NCBI GenBank assembly: GCA_905198295.1
Contig: CAJKBW010000012.1
Location: 1-46,911 of the forward strand
From: an uncultured Oscillospiraceae bacterium
GTDB taxonomy: Bacteria > Bacillota > Clostridia > Oscillospirales > Acutalibacteraceae
Length of the DNA: 46,911 nt
Direction of reading: 5' to 3'
The notes below the pieces were generated by a model. It was given only the letters and a program-made list of their open reading frames with translations, was not told the origin of the DNA and searched no databases. The number at the start of each line of letters is the position of its first letter. Position 1 is the stretch's first letter. This document shows, in pieces, positions 9,001 through 16,728 of the stretch. A program made the translations under genes and the position numbers.

Positions 9001-11345
9001 TGAACGCATCCGGCAACGGAGCGTCCAAGTTTGTCGGTGAAATTGCGCTCGCGCGCATCTACACCAACGCGCTGAATGCGGAGGAAACGGCACAGAGCTA
9101 CCGCTATTTCCTCAACGACGCCTGCTATCAGACGGTTTATGAGGACAGTCTGACCCTGCAGTCGCTGACCGACGAGCAGAAGGGCGACTTTGCGGACGAG
9201 GTGGCAGCGCTGATCGCCGAGGCGGAACAGCTGACGGCTTCGGCCGACCTCGACGCCGGGAAAGCTGACGCGTTCCATGCCAAATATACCGCGCTCATTG
9301 AAAAAATCTCGAGCACCGATCCGAGCATCAACTGGAAGGTATTCGAGGATACCTGTGCGGATTATTCGATGCTGACCGAAAAATCCGCGCACTGGCAGAT
9401 CGAAAACAACAAGGAAATCAAGAAGCAATTCTTCTCCAAGAATCTGGATGAAGACGAGTATCTGATCTATACGGTGGACGGCTATATCCGTCAGGTGGAT
9501 GTTTCCGCTCTGCTGTATGCAGGATTCGGCAGCGCACAGCGTGATTTCGCGGTGTATCTGTCCAAGGACGGCAGCACATGGCAGGAGCTGGTGCTATCGG
9601 TGTCGCCGGAGGTCAACGATCCAATCTACGAGCCGGGCGACGCGGTGGCGTGGAAGAATTCCTCCATCGCCGCAGCTAAAGATGTGGGCGGCGATTACCG
9701 CTACATGAAGCTGGTGCTTAAAAAGTTCGACAACGGCGTGACCTGGAGTGCGGCGGTGGATAACGTCCGGATTCTCTATTCCGACAAGGCAGACGACATC
9801 CCGCTCGCTGATGGCACCTTTGTCGATCAGCAGGATGCCTGGGATTTCGAAGATGAACTGACCAGCTGGGACAAGGTTGCTGAAAAGACCGGCAACTGGG
9901 ATCTCTTTGCCAACCACGCTGAAACCGGCCTGAGCGTGGCCGGCCGCAAGGATACGGCACAGAACAATACCCTGATTTACACGGCGCCCGATGGAAAGGT
10001 GATCGATGCGGCGGAAATCCGTCTGCAGATGGCTAAGGGTTTCGTTGATCTGGGTCGGGATTTCGCGCTGGAAGCGCGTGCGGCCGGTTCGGATGAGTGG
10101 GTGCCGGTGACCTTAACCCTGGGTGAGGCGACCAGCCTCAACGACACGTATGAAGCCGCAGCGACAGCGCCGTCGGCGGCGCTGTCGGCGGATACCGAAG
10201 CGGTACGGCTGACGCTGAAAAATGACATAGCCTGGACGCTGATGATCGACGCTGTGCGGCTGGGCTTCGCGGACAAGGGCACCACACCCCCGGTGACCGA
10301 CGAATGGGATCTGGAAGACGAACTGACCAACTGGAATCTGGTGGACGACCGTTCTCTCGGTTGGCAGTCATTCCCCAATCATCCGGAAACCGGTCTGAGT
10401 GTTATCGGCCGGACCGATGCGACGCTGGAGGCCTTTATCGCCTACCGCCCCGAAAAGAAGAGCATCACCGATCTGAAAATCGCGCTGATGCTGATACCGG
10501 ACTATTTCATGATTGATCGCGACATCCGTGTTTCGGTACGTGCAAGCGGTTCCGACGAGTGGACGGTGCTGAGCATGAATATGAGCGACCCGGCGGAAAT
10601 TCCGAATGCGGCGAATCCTGCGTTCAAGTTGGCAGAACTTACGCCGGCCGAGGCGCTTCCGGCGGATATTGCTGAGGTGAAGATAGAGCTGCTCAACGAC
10701 GTGCTGTATACGCCGATGCTCGATAAGGTATCTCTGAAGCTGGCGGACAGCGACGGGGAAACCGATGTGCCGGGCGACGAAGAGAAGGAATACGGCTTTG
10801 TGGACGAAATGGAGAGCTTCGACCAGGTGAAGGAGAAATCCGACAACTGGGAACTGTTCGCCGAACATGCCGAAACCGGTTTGAGCGTGGCCGGCAAGAC
10901 CAATGCCCGCAGCGGCTATCTGACCTACGGGAAAGACGGCCAGATTATTACGGACTTTGCCTTTGATCTGCAGGCGGCAACTGCGCATTTCAATCTGGGC
11001 AACCACATTCTGGTGAAGGTCCGTTCCGCGGGCTCCGAGAAGTGGGAAACCATTACCATGAAGGCAGCATCCATCAAAGCGATCGACGGACAGTATTCGT
11101 CTATCCGCCTGGTGCCGCAGGATACCCTGCCGGAAAACATCGAGGAAGTGCAGCTGATGCTGTACAACGATGTGCCCTGGACGCTGATGGTCGACCGCGT
11201 GCTGATCGACTATGCCGACGGCAGCGGTGAGGACGACAGGCCGAACACCGAAACCGGTGTGGTTTTCCCGGCGGCGGTATGCCTGCTGGCAGTACTCTCC
11301 GGTGGTGCGGCAATGAAATTTGCCCGGAAACGCAACGAGGATTGA
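6060..11345 (+). CDS. Large surface metallophosphoesterase with repeat modules
   Basis: This is a 1761-residue surface protein. A signal peptide covers residues 1-33. Regions in order: BIG2-like Ig fold (34-117); a concanavalin-like region beginning YEEDFED (125-374); a calcineurin-type phosphoesterase (395-640) with Asp403/His405 (DLH), Asp438 (GD), Asn474/His475 (GNHE), His557 and His593/His595 (GHSH); a fibronectin type III domain (about 696-800); a LamG-like domain (814-1017); a helical linker; four related modules beginning near 1090, 1260, 1415 and 1578; and a C-terminal membrane helix (1731-1754) ending RKRNED. All metal ligands of the phosphoesterase are present. The target may be a phosphorylated surface or glycan substrate, which is inference. 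No LPXTG is seen, so anchoring is by the helix. A GTG at 6051 is in frame, but ATG 6060 has GGAAAGG about 10 bases upstream. Confidence 0.9.
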   Translation: MQRIRNKIVAWLSALSILTVALVGSLALPAVADGEYFTLGETNANLFVNVNQEIEVQDISVVLNGERVNGNDVSWQSSDPAVSIANGVLKVSQKGIFQVTVANSVGQSTQVNVLAKLTGEDEYVLYEEDFEDIANGTLPEGWVVTKADDVNPDAAEKPDVYVDSPQVQNGKLYVGNGVVSKDTYVLLPEYLDAFSDYVVDMDFKQTFVCDKNNGRFAGLLVRVNRNTAGDTTTFGDAYYTLARRAATGSTGLEICGVGGGSLKGANQNNLGATRNWDSTVDWPRDAYDMHMTTKVQGMRIAMDLYRLPNQPNFDGDLAADTDGYQGSVKSPVIETTVPNTWKSQLVSGGVGLRTGGSQMAVDSIRVTVPVSMLDGNPDSYIPSSEQGGEDAVYEDLKFGVISDLHISSKMETGADTHTVTMLEYFKKQNVDAVLITGDVATTGLEEEYQKFNDIWDSVFTDPAAAPEKIVMTGNHEFEQAYYGRETVEDVYRKYMEAYGYDSINRNVVVGGYHFITLTSESAAVDGQYTQVTTDWLKEQLDAAVAENPYQPIFVSAHQSLPNTTYGSTWGATKTQALYDLLKNYPQVVYFAGHSHYPTENERSIYQKDFTCIDVTSLQYSNNETGSAVDAYSVQGGLLVSVEGANRQVVVDRLRVRGDAGNEYAEKVKQPWKLPLPLAKKTFAYTDARKDQREAPTFAADAAVTVSDVTINSLTVTFPSATHDDYVQGYTVYIKEKASGEEMTSKYFISDFYHDLDSMAETQKTEISGLLPNMEYIVEVTAVESFGLESEPITAEFSTLPVTEPSGSVNRADFLDVDFLSGFADNSPYRLSYELYGSSNESRLVQSETLGRQVLSANGWINYSITPGMLSKITDSLTMEIAFMVPDEVPKSQCLFGNPEAGGVSIEFSGAGVLQVGMYIDGWKYVKLDGQIQPDTWYHLVATFDGAEMKAYLNGAEAGTTAAAGSIKHNTAVHYMTIGANVNASGNGASKFVGEIALARIYTNALNAEETAQSYRYFLNDACYQTVYEDSLTLQSLTDEQKGDFADEVAALIAEAEQLTASADLDAGKADAFHAKYTALIEKISSTDPSINWKVFEDTCADYSMLTEKSAHWQIENNKEIKKQFFSKNLDEDEYLIYTVDGYIRQVDVSALLYAGFGSAQRDFAVYLSKDGSTWQELVLSVSPEVNDPIYEPGDAVAWKNSSIAAAKDVGGDYRYMKLVLKKFDNGVTWSAAVDNVRILYSDKADDIPLADGTFVDQQDAWDFEDELTSWDKVAEKTGNWDLFANHAETGLSVAGRKDTAQNNTLIYTAPDGKVIDAAEIRLQMAKGFVDLGRDFALEARAAGSDEWVPVTLTLGEATSLNDTYEAAATAPSAALSADTEAVRLTLKNDIAWTLMIDAVRLGFADKGTTPPVTDEWDLEDELTNWNLVDDRSLGWQSFPNHPETGLSVIGRTDATLEAFIAYRPEKKSITDLKIALMLIPDYFMIDRDIRVSVRASGSDEWTVLSMNMSDPAEIPNAANPAFKLAELTPAEALPADIAEVKIELLNDVLYTPMLDKVSLKLADSDGETDVPGDEEKEYGFVDEMESFDQVKEKSDNWELFAEHAETGLSVAGKTNARSGYLTYGKDGQIITDFAFDLQAATAHFNLGNHILVKVRSAGSEKWETITMKAASIKAIDGQYSSIRLVPQDTLPENIEEVQLMLYNDVPWTLMVDRVLIDYADGSGEDDRPNTETGVVFPAAVCLLAVLSGGAAMKFARKRNED
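9328..11218 (+). repeat. Four tandem copies of a ~150-residue module
   Basis: Copies start near 9328, 9838, 10303 and 10792. Copies two to four share a hallmark beginning (DFEDELTSWDKV, DLEDELTNWNLV, FVDEMESFDQVK), a middle such as HAETGLSVAG, and a closing strand of the form NDVPWTLMVDRV. Copy one is more distant and keeps VYLSKDGSTW and the final VTWSAAVDNVRILY. The predicted fold is an all-beta sandwich. The copies have diverged, so this is an old duplication rather than a recent one. Confidence 0.75.
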
Positions 11346-11386
11346 TTATCCGAATTCTTACACAGCAAACCGGATAATGATTTTTT
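11345..11386 (+). terminator. Possible terminator after the phosphoesterase gene
   Basis: ATTATCCG (11345-11352) pairs with CGGATAAT (11371-11378), followed by GATTTTTTAG. The stem is short and the loop is 18 bases, so it is weaker than the next hairpin at 11416. Confidence 0.4.
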
Positions 11387-11415
11387 AGTGGTTCGTAAAA
11401 TGCGTCCGGTCGTTT

Positions 11416-11455
11416 AAAAGTACACGTCTTCTCTCTGAAGACGTGTACTTTTTTA
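11416..11455. terminator. Strong bidirectional terminator
   Basis: A perfect 16-base stem runs from AAAAGTACACGTCTTC (11416-11431) to GAAGACGTGTACTTTT (11437-11452) with a TCTCT loop and further T residues. It separates the phosphoesterase gene from the next surface protein gene. Confidence 0.88.
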
Positions 11456-11460
11456 CAGAA

Positions 11461-11814
11461 TAACGGCGGAAATTAAGAGTTTTACACAGAAAAACAAAAT
11501 TTGGATAACTGCATAGTGAAACTTGGGCATTGCCCCATGAATGGGGATAAGGTATACTGAAGATGTCCAAAACCAGCGGAAACCTGACAGAACAGACGAA
11601 AAGGTATACCTTTTCAGATAACCGGCAGCTTCTTTCTGGTATGGAAAGCCTGTACAAACCAAATAAAAAAGCGCAGCAGCCTGTAGGCTGTTGCGCACAA
11701 AGAAAAAACGGGATAACCTTCCCGGAGGGCGGCCTCAAAAGGTATAGATTACGGTACGGAAACGCGCTTTGCGTGTTTTAAGAGGAATACAGCAAATTAA
11801 CAGGAGGCTATCTT
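11461..11814. other. Leader region with palindrome and AAGGTATA repeats
   Basis: There is no convincing coding frame in this stretch. It holds AAGGTATA three times (11549, 11601, 11739). The middle copy is part of the 18-base perfect palindrome GAAAAGGTATACCTTTTC at 11598-11615, and the first contains a possible -10 TATACT (11553-11558). A hairpin lies at 11671-11696. If TATACT is the promoter of the gene at 11815, its leader is about 250 bases and contains the palindrome and hairpin, which would suggest regulation. This is inference. Confidence 0.5.
11660..11696 (-). terminator. Intrinsic terminator for minus-strand transcription
   Basis: GCGCAGCAGCC (11671-11681) pairs with GGCTGTTGCGC (11686-11696) with one wobble. 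Read on the minus strand it is followed by a TTTTTTATTT run. On the plus strand no T run follows. No minus-strand gene lies just to the right, so it may end an antisense or small RNA, or be decayed. Confidence 0.6.
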
Positions 11815-12717
11815 ATGAAAAAGTGGACTGCAGCGCTAGTGACCCTGGCCGTGGGCGTATCGGCCCTGGCTCTTCCGGCCTCAGCAGCTGAGGCGACCTT
11901 TGTGGACACCCTCGAGGACAACTATCCGCTGGTGTACGAAATTTCCGAATGGATGCGTTATCAGAAAAATACCGATTTGGGTCTCAACACCTATCTGAAA
12001 TGCAAGCCGGAGGGCGAGGGATACGAGGAGTACGATACCCATCCGGAAAAGGCCCCGCTTCGTGAGGAGTATGTTGTTTACAAAATGGACGGCGACGTTA
12101 CCGGCTACACGATCGACTGCATCCATGTCAACGGCCTGGGCAACGCCGAAACCGACGTGTCGGTATATCTGTCAAAAGATGGCACCAACTGGGTGGAGGC
12201 GGACTCTGCCTTCAGCGAGCAGACCTATGACGACGAGATTTACATCAATCTGGAAAAAGCCTACTGGCTGAACTCCACCGTTTCCAACGCGGCGAAATGC
12301 CCGGCAGGCTACAACTACATCAAGATCACGCTCAACCCCTTCACGGTCAAGGACAGCTGTACGTGGAACACCGCGCTGACCGGAATTAAGATTACGTACG
12401 AGAAAGCGGGCGGGGATACGCCGACGACCGACGACACGACTACCGCCGCCCCCGACACGACTACCGGGAACAGCGATACAACCACCACGGCTTCCGCGCC
12501 GGAGGGGAGCACCGCACCCTCCACGTCCGCCACGACCACGGCGGCAGCGACTACCAAGGCCAACGATTCTTCGGTGCCTGCAGATACGGATGCCGATGAA
12601 GACGGCAGCATGGTCGGTGTGATCATCGGTATTGTCGCTGCGGTAGTGGTGCTTGCCGGTGCCGGCGTGGGTGTGTATTTCTTCTTGAAGAAAAAGAAGA
12701 TGAATGAAGGCAAGTAA
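11815..12717 (+). CDS. Membrane-anchored surface protein sharing the repeat module
   Basis: This is a 300-residue protein. A signal peptide ends near residue 25 (ALPASAAEA). One beta-rich domain covers about 27-198, and a Thr/Ala/Ser-rich low-complexity linker covers 199-262. A membrane helix at about 267-285 is followed by KKKK. The domain matches module one of the phosphoesterase upstream: VYLSKDGTNWVEAD against VYLSKDGSTWQEL, then NYIKITLNPF against RYMKLVLKKF, and CTWNTALTGIKITYEK against VTWSAAVDNVRILYSD. It therefore displays a single copy of the same module outside the cell on a flexible stalk. The ligand is unknown; carbohydrate binding is plausible from context only. CAGGAGG lies 9 bases before the ATG. 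The gene is 43 bases from the AraC gene and may be its operon partner. Confidence 0.85.
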   Translation: MKKWTAALVTLAVGVSALALPASAAEATFVDTLEDNYPLVYEISEWMRYQKNTDLGLNTYLKCKPEGEGYEEYDTHPEKAPLREEYVVYKMDGDVTGYTIDCIHVNGLGNAETDVSVYLSKDGTNWVEADSAFSEQTYDDEIYINLEKAYWLNSTVSNAAKCPAGYNYIKITLNPFTVKDSCTWNTALTGIKITYEKAGGDTPTTDDTTTAAPDTTTGNSDTTTTASAPEGSTAPSTSATTTAAATTKANDSSVPADTDADEDGSMVGVIIGIVAAVVVLAGAGVGVYFFLKKKKMNEGK

Positions 12718-12760
12718 GCGGTTCGGCGAAAGCGGCCGCTGACAAGCAGAGGAGGACGTT

Positions 12761-13693
12761 ATGCTGCTGCCGGGGAAACAGTTTGAATTCGATACCTTGT
12801 TTCAGGACGACACCAAGGGGCGGGTCCACAATTTCGGGCCGATTACCCTGTATCAGGTAGGAGAACTAAGCTGCATCAGCGGATACACCGTTCCTCCCCA
12901 TAAGCAGTGGTGCCATGAGATCAGCTATGTGATCAGCGGCGAGGGGCTTTTTACCACCAACGGAGAAACCGATCTCCTTGCCGAAGGCGATATCCATTTC
13001 GCGCCTGCCAACTCGGTTCATGCGATCAAAACGGTGAACAATTCCGACCTGCGTTACGGCTACATCGGGTTTGGTTTCGGTGACGGTGAGCTCGACAGGG
13101 ATACCGCCCGTTTGCGGGCGTTCTTCGAGGAGACCACCGTCTTTAAGGCCACCGATCACAGCGAGCTGATCATTCCGGTGCTGCGCAACCTCGACGAGCT
13201 GTACAACCGCGCGGAGTTTTACGAGATGATGGTGGAAACCTATCTGCTGCAGATTCTTGTTTCGGTTTACCGCTCCTTCTCACGTCAGTCCCTTCAGGTG
13301 TACTTTCCCACCGTTTCGTCCGAATCGGTGGGACGGTCCATCTACTCGGTTATCAAATACATCGACAACAACATTTTTGAGAAGCTCGGCGTTAAGGAAA
13401 TCGCCCAGACGGTGGGCTACAACTATTCCTATATCTCCAACGCCTTCAAAAAAAGCACCGGGATGACCATCCAGCGCTACATCAGCAACAAGAAAGTGCA
13501 GAAGGCCATCGAGCTGATGAAATACGGTAAAATCAGTGTGGTGCAGGTTGCACAGCGGCTCAATTATGCCAACGTGCAGTCGTTTAATAAGGCGTTCAAG
13601 CGGACGATGGGCTGTGCGCCCACCGAGTTCCTCAAGCGGAGCAGCGGCGATATGGTGCCGCTGGACATCCCGGGCAAGGACGGCGAGGGCTGA
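12761..13693 (+). CDS. AraC-family transcription regulator
   Basis: This is a 310-residue cytosolic regulator. Residues 1-120 form a cupin-type sensor domain (HKQWCHEISYVISGEG, then GDIHFAPANSVHAI). Residues about 190-298 form two helix-turn-helix units: LGVKEIAQTVGYNYSYISNAFKKSTGMTI, then the second with ISVVQVAQRLNYANVQSFNKAFKR and the usual closing G-APTEF. AraC members of this shape usually bind a sugar and activate nearby transport and catabolic genes. Its position directly before the first binding-protein gene makes it the likely regulator of the import cluster to 30.5 kb. The ligand is not predictable from sequence. GAGGAGG precedes ATG 12761 with good spacing. Confidence 0.93.
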   Translation: MLLPGKQFEFDTLFQDDTKGRVHNFGPITLYQVGELSCISGYTVPPHKQWCHEISYVISGEGLFTTNGETDLLAEGDIHFAPANSVHAIKTVNNSDLRYGYIGFGFGDGELDRDTARLRAFFEETTVFKATDHSELIIPVLRNLDELYNRAEFYEMMVETYLLQILVSVYRSFSRQSLQVYFPTVSSESVGRSIYSVIKYIDNNIFEKLGVKEIAQTVGYNYSYISNAFKKSTGMTIQRYISNKKVQKAIELMKYGKISVVQVAQRLNYANVQSFNKAFKRTMGCAPTEFLKRSSGDMVPLDIPGKDGEG

Positions 13694-13803
13694 GACAGGT
13701 GTTCCGCCCCGGAGCGGACTCCCCAGGCGCAGGGCGGGGCCGCCGGTGCGCCGTCACCGGATCCAATGTCCCGATTCGCGGCAAGAAAGGAATGGTTCAG
13801 GCC

Positions 13804-16677
13804 ATGATGGGTTCAGCAAAATCACGGCTTTTTGCGGTGCTGGCGGCATTCTGTCTGCTGGCAGGGGGGATAGCGGCCGCCGCCGATGAGGCGGGTGCGG
13901 CCGGGGAGCCGTCGGACATCACGGCGGACGGAGAGAGTTATTACGCTTACTACACCCGTTACTGCGGGACGCCGATGGCAGTGAATGAGCTTCCGTTTGC
14001 CCTCGGGGAAGGGACGCTTTCGGAGAAGGGCGCCGGGCGGCTTGAATATCTCGGCGAAGATGCCGTGAGGCTGGAGCCGGACGGCTATATCGAATGGACG
14101 TTCACCGTGCCCGAAGAAGCGCGGTATACGTTGGGCATCCGCTATGCGGCTGTGCAGGACGATGGCCGTGATCTGACCATCGGACTTCAGCTCGACGGGC
14201 AGACGCCCTTTACCCAGGCAGAGGCTACCCCACTGAGCCGCGTCTGGCGGGATGGGCCCGCGCGGCAGGACAGCCGCGGCAACGATCTGATCCCCGAACA
14301 GGAAGAGATCATCGCCTGGCAGGATACCCGTCTGATCGACAACAGTTCCTATATGACCGAGCCGTATGCGCTCTATCTGACCGCCGGCCCCCACACGCTG
14401 CGGCTGTATGCCGGCGAGGAGCCGCTGGTGCTGGCACAGGTCGTGCTCGGCGGTGAGCAGGAAGTGCCCACCTATGCGCAGGCACTTGCTGCCTACGAGC
14501 AGCAGGGGCTTGCGCCGGCGGGGGAAATCTGTCTGACGCAGCAGGGGGAGGATACCACCCTGAAATCCCACCGCACGCTGTATCCGGTATACGACCGGTC
14601 GAATGCTTCCACTGTGCCGAACGATCCCGCACTCATCAAGCGGAACGTGATCGGGCAGAGCAACTGGTCGCAGTCCGGCATGTGGATTTCCTATACCATA
14701 CCGGATGTTCCGGAGGACGGGCTGTACTGTCTGACCATCAAATACCGGCAGAATACCCAGCTGGGTATGTCGGTATTCCGCAACATCTACATAAACAACG
14801 AGCTGCCGTACGAGGAACTGCGCAGTGTCCGGTTTCCCTTCGGATTCGGCTGGGAAAACCTGACGGTCGCGGATGAGGACGGCACCCCGTACTACGTTTA
14901 CCTGAAAAAGGGTGACAACACCATCGCGTTTGAGGCGACGGTGGGCAGCTGGTCCGATATCCTCCAGGAGGCCGACGTCCTTGCCGCCGAAATGAATGAT
15001 CTGTACCGCCGGATTATCATGGTGACGAGCACCAATCCGGATACCTACCGCGACTACTTTCTGGAGCGGGAGATCGATGGGCTGCAGGATATCCTGCAGG
15101 AGCTGTCCGACCGGCTGGCGGCGCTGGCCGACCGCTTCGACGAGGTCAATGGGGAAAAGTCCAGCCAGTCCGAGCTGCTGCGCCGCGCCAGCGAACAGAT
15201 GGGCGAATTCGCCGCACGGCCGGCGGAAATTCCCGAACGGCTTTCACGGTTTCAGGAAAATATCGCTTCGCTGTCCGAGTGGCTGCTGACCAGCCAGTCG
15301 CAGCCGCTGGAAATCGACTATTTCATGCTCCACGGGACGCAGGCCGAGCTGCCGAAGCCCCGCGGCAGCTTCTGGGAAAATCTGAAATTTGGTTTCCTGC
15401 AATTCCTGGCGGCGTTCGCGGACGATTACGACACCATGGCCGATTACGGTGACGGTACCCACTCGGTGATTACCGTTTGGATCAACGATGGCCGCGATCA
15501 GGCGCAGGTGCTCAAGGATATGATCAACGACGGCTTTACCAGTGAAACCGGTATTCCGGTCAATGTCAATCTGGTACAGGGCGGTTTGATTGAAGCCACC
15601 CTTTCCGGCAACGGGCCGGATGTGGCGGTGGGGGTCGCCCGCGGCCAGCCGGTCAATCTGGCCAGCCGAAATGCGCTGGCTTCGCTTGATGGATTTGAGG
15701 GCTTCACTGATGTGACCGGACGGTTCGGCAGCGATGCGCTGGTGCCGTACAGCTACCGCGGCAGTACCTATGCGCTGCCGATGACCCAGTATTATCTGAT
15801 GGGTTTTTACCGCACCGACATCTTTGAGGAACTCGGGCTGACGGTGCCGCAGACCTGGGAGGAACTGTTCGATGTGGCGGCGGTGCTGCAGCGCAACAAC
15901 ATGACCGTTGGGCTGCCGTACACCGCAATCACGGCTTCGGCGGCGGTGGATGCCGGCGTGGGGGCAAAGGATCTTTTCCCCACCCTGCTGATGCAGTACG
16001 GCGGCAGCTATTACAACGACGACCTGTCCGCGACCGAACTGGACTCGGCGCAGGCGCTCGAAGCTTTCAAAACGTGGACGAATTTTTACACCAAATACGG
16101 TTTCGATCTGAGCTATGATTTCAACACCCGCTTCCGTACCGGCGAAATGCCTTTTGCGATCGCGGCCTATACCATGTACGGCACCCTGTCCGCTGCTGCT
16201 CCGGAAATCCGCGGACAGTGGGAAATGACCTTAGTGCCGGGCGTGCTCAACGAGGAAACCGGCGAGATCGACCGCGCCGGCGGGGCGTCCGGTTCTGCCG
16301 TGGTGATGTTTGACAAGGCGGAGGACAAGGAAGCTTGCTGGAAGTTCATGGAATGGATCACCCGGGCGGACGTACAGGCCGAGTTCGGCAACCGTATCGA
16401 AAGCCAGCTGGGGCCGGCCGCGCGCTATGCGACGGCGAATCTCGAAGCCTTTGAGGAACTCGGCTGGTCGCGGCAGGAGCTGGCGGTGCTCTCCGCTCAG
16501 CGGAAGTTCATCCGGGAGGTGCCGGAGCTGCCCGGCAGCTATTTCACCTCCCGTTGCATGGATAACGCCTTCCGTGATGTGCTGTACAACAACCGCAATC
16601 CGCGTGCGGCACTGGAAAAAGAAAATGATACGATTAATCGCGAAATCCTCCGCAAACGCGAGGAGCTCGGCTACTGA
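13804..16677 (+). CDS. Substrate-binding protein fused to carbohydrate-binding-like domains
   Basis: This protein of about 957 residues has a signal peptide in the first 25. Two beta-rich regions (about 63-220 and 250-386) follow, with stretches like IEWTFTVPEEARYTLGIRY and WISYTIPDVPEDGLYCLTIKY that resemble CBM6/35-type modules. A helical segment covers about 393-500. A type 1 solute-binding domain covers about 549-957, with VITVWINDGRDQA, GPDVAVGVARGQP and YALPMTQYYLMGFYRTDIF. Ordinary sugar-binding proteins are 400-550 residues, so the N-terminal half is an addition. There is no lipobox after the hydrophobic core, which is unusual for a Gram-positive binding protein. Starts at 13792, 13804 and 13807 are all in frame; AAGAAAGG at 13783-13790 is too close to the first, so I favour 13804. 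The partner permeases follow directly. Confidence 0.88.
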   Translation: MMGSAKSRLFAVLAAFCLLAGGIAAAADEAGAAGEPSDITADGESYYAYYTRYCGTPMAVNELPFALGEGTLSEKGAGRLEYLGEDAVRLEPDGYIEWTFTVPEEARYTLGIRYAAVQDDGRDLTIGLQLDGQTPFTQAEATPLSRVWRDGPARQDSRGNDLIPEQEEIIAWQDTRLIDNSSYMTEPYALYLTAGPHTLRLYAGEEPLVLAQVVLGGEQEVPTYAQALAAYEQQGLAPAGEICLTQQGEDTTLKSHRTLYPVYDRSNASTVPNDPALIKRNVIGQSNWSQSGMWISYTIPDVPEDGLYCLTIKYRQNTQLGMSVFRNIYINNELPYEELRSVRFPFGFGWENLTVADEDGTPYYVYLKKGDNTIAFEATVGSWSDILQEADVLAAEMNDLYRRIIMVTSTNPDTYRDYFLEREIDGLQDILQELSDRLAALADRFDEVNGEKSSQSELLRRASEQMGEFAARPAEIPERLSRFQENIASLSEWLLTSQSQPLEIDYFMLHGTQAELPKPRGSFWENLKFGFLQFLAAFADDYDTMADYGDGTHSVITVWINDGRDQAQVLKDMINDGFTSETGIPVNVNLVQGGLIEATLSGNGPDVAVGVARGQPVNLASRNALASLDGFEGFTDVTGRFGSDALVPYSYRGSTYALPMTQYYLMGFYRTDIFEELGLTVPQTWEELFDVAAVLQRNNMTVGLPYTAITASAAVDAGVGAKDLFPTLLMQYGGSYYNDDLSATELDSAQALEAFKTWTNFYTKYGFDLSYDFNTRFRTGEMPFAIAAYTMYGTLSAAAPEIRGQWEMTLVPGVLNEETGEIDRAGGASGSAVVMFDKAEDKEACWKFMEWITRADVQAEFGNRIESQLGPAARYATANLEAFEELGWSRQELAVLSAQRKFIREVPELPGSYFTSRCMDNAFRDVLYNNRNPRAALEKENDTINREILRKREELGY

Positions 16678-16728
16678 GGGCTTCCGGAATCGGGACCCGG
16701 CTGAGGTATGTTTAGAAGAAATGGGGTT

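Noticed and set aside
5916..9428. 1170-codon minus-strand open frame opposite the phosphoesterase
   Set aside because: The plus-strand protein has clear domains and catalytic motifs. The antisense product has no recognisable domain and is a GC-bias shadow.
9328..11218. CRISPR-like or recent tandem DNA repeat
   Set aside because: The copies are 440-490 bases long and similar only at protein level; they are coding modules, not DNA repeats.
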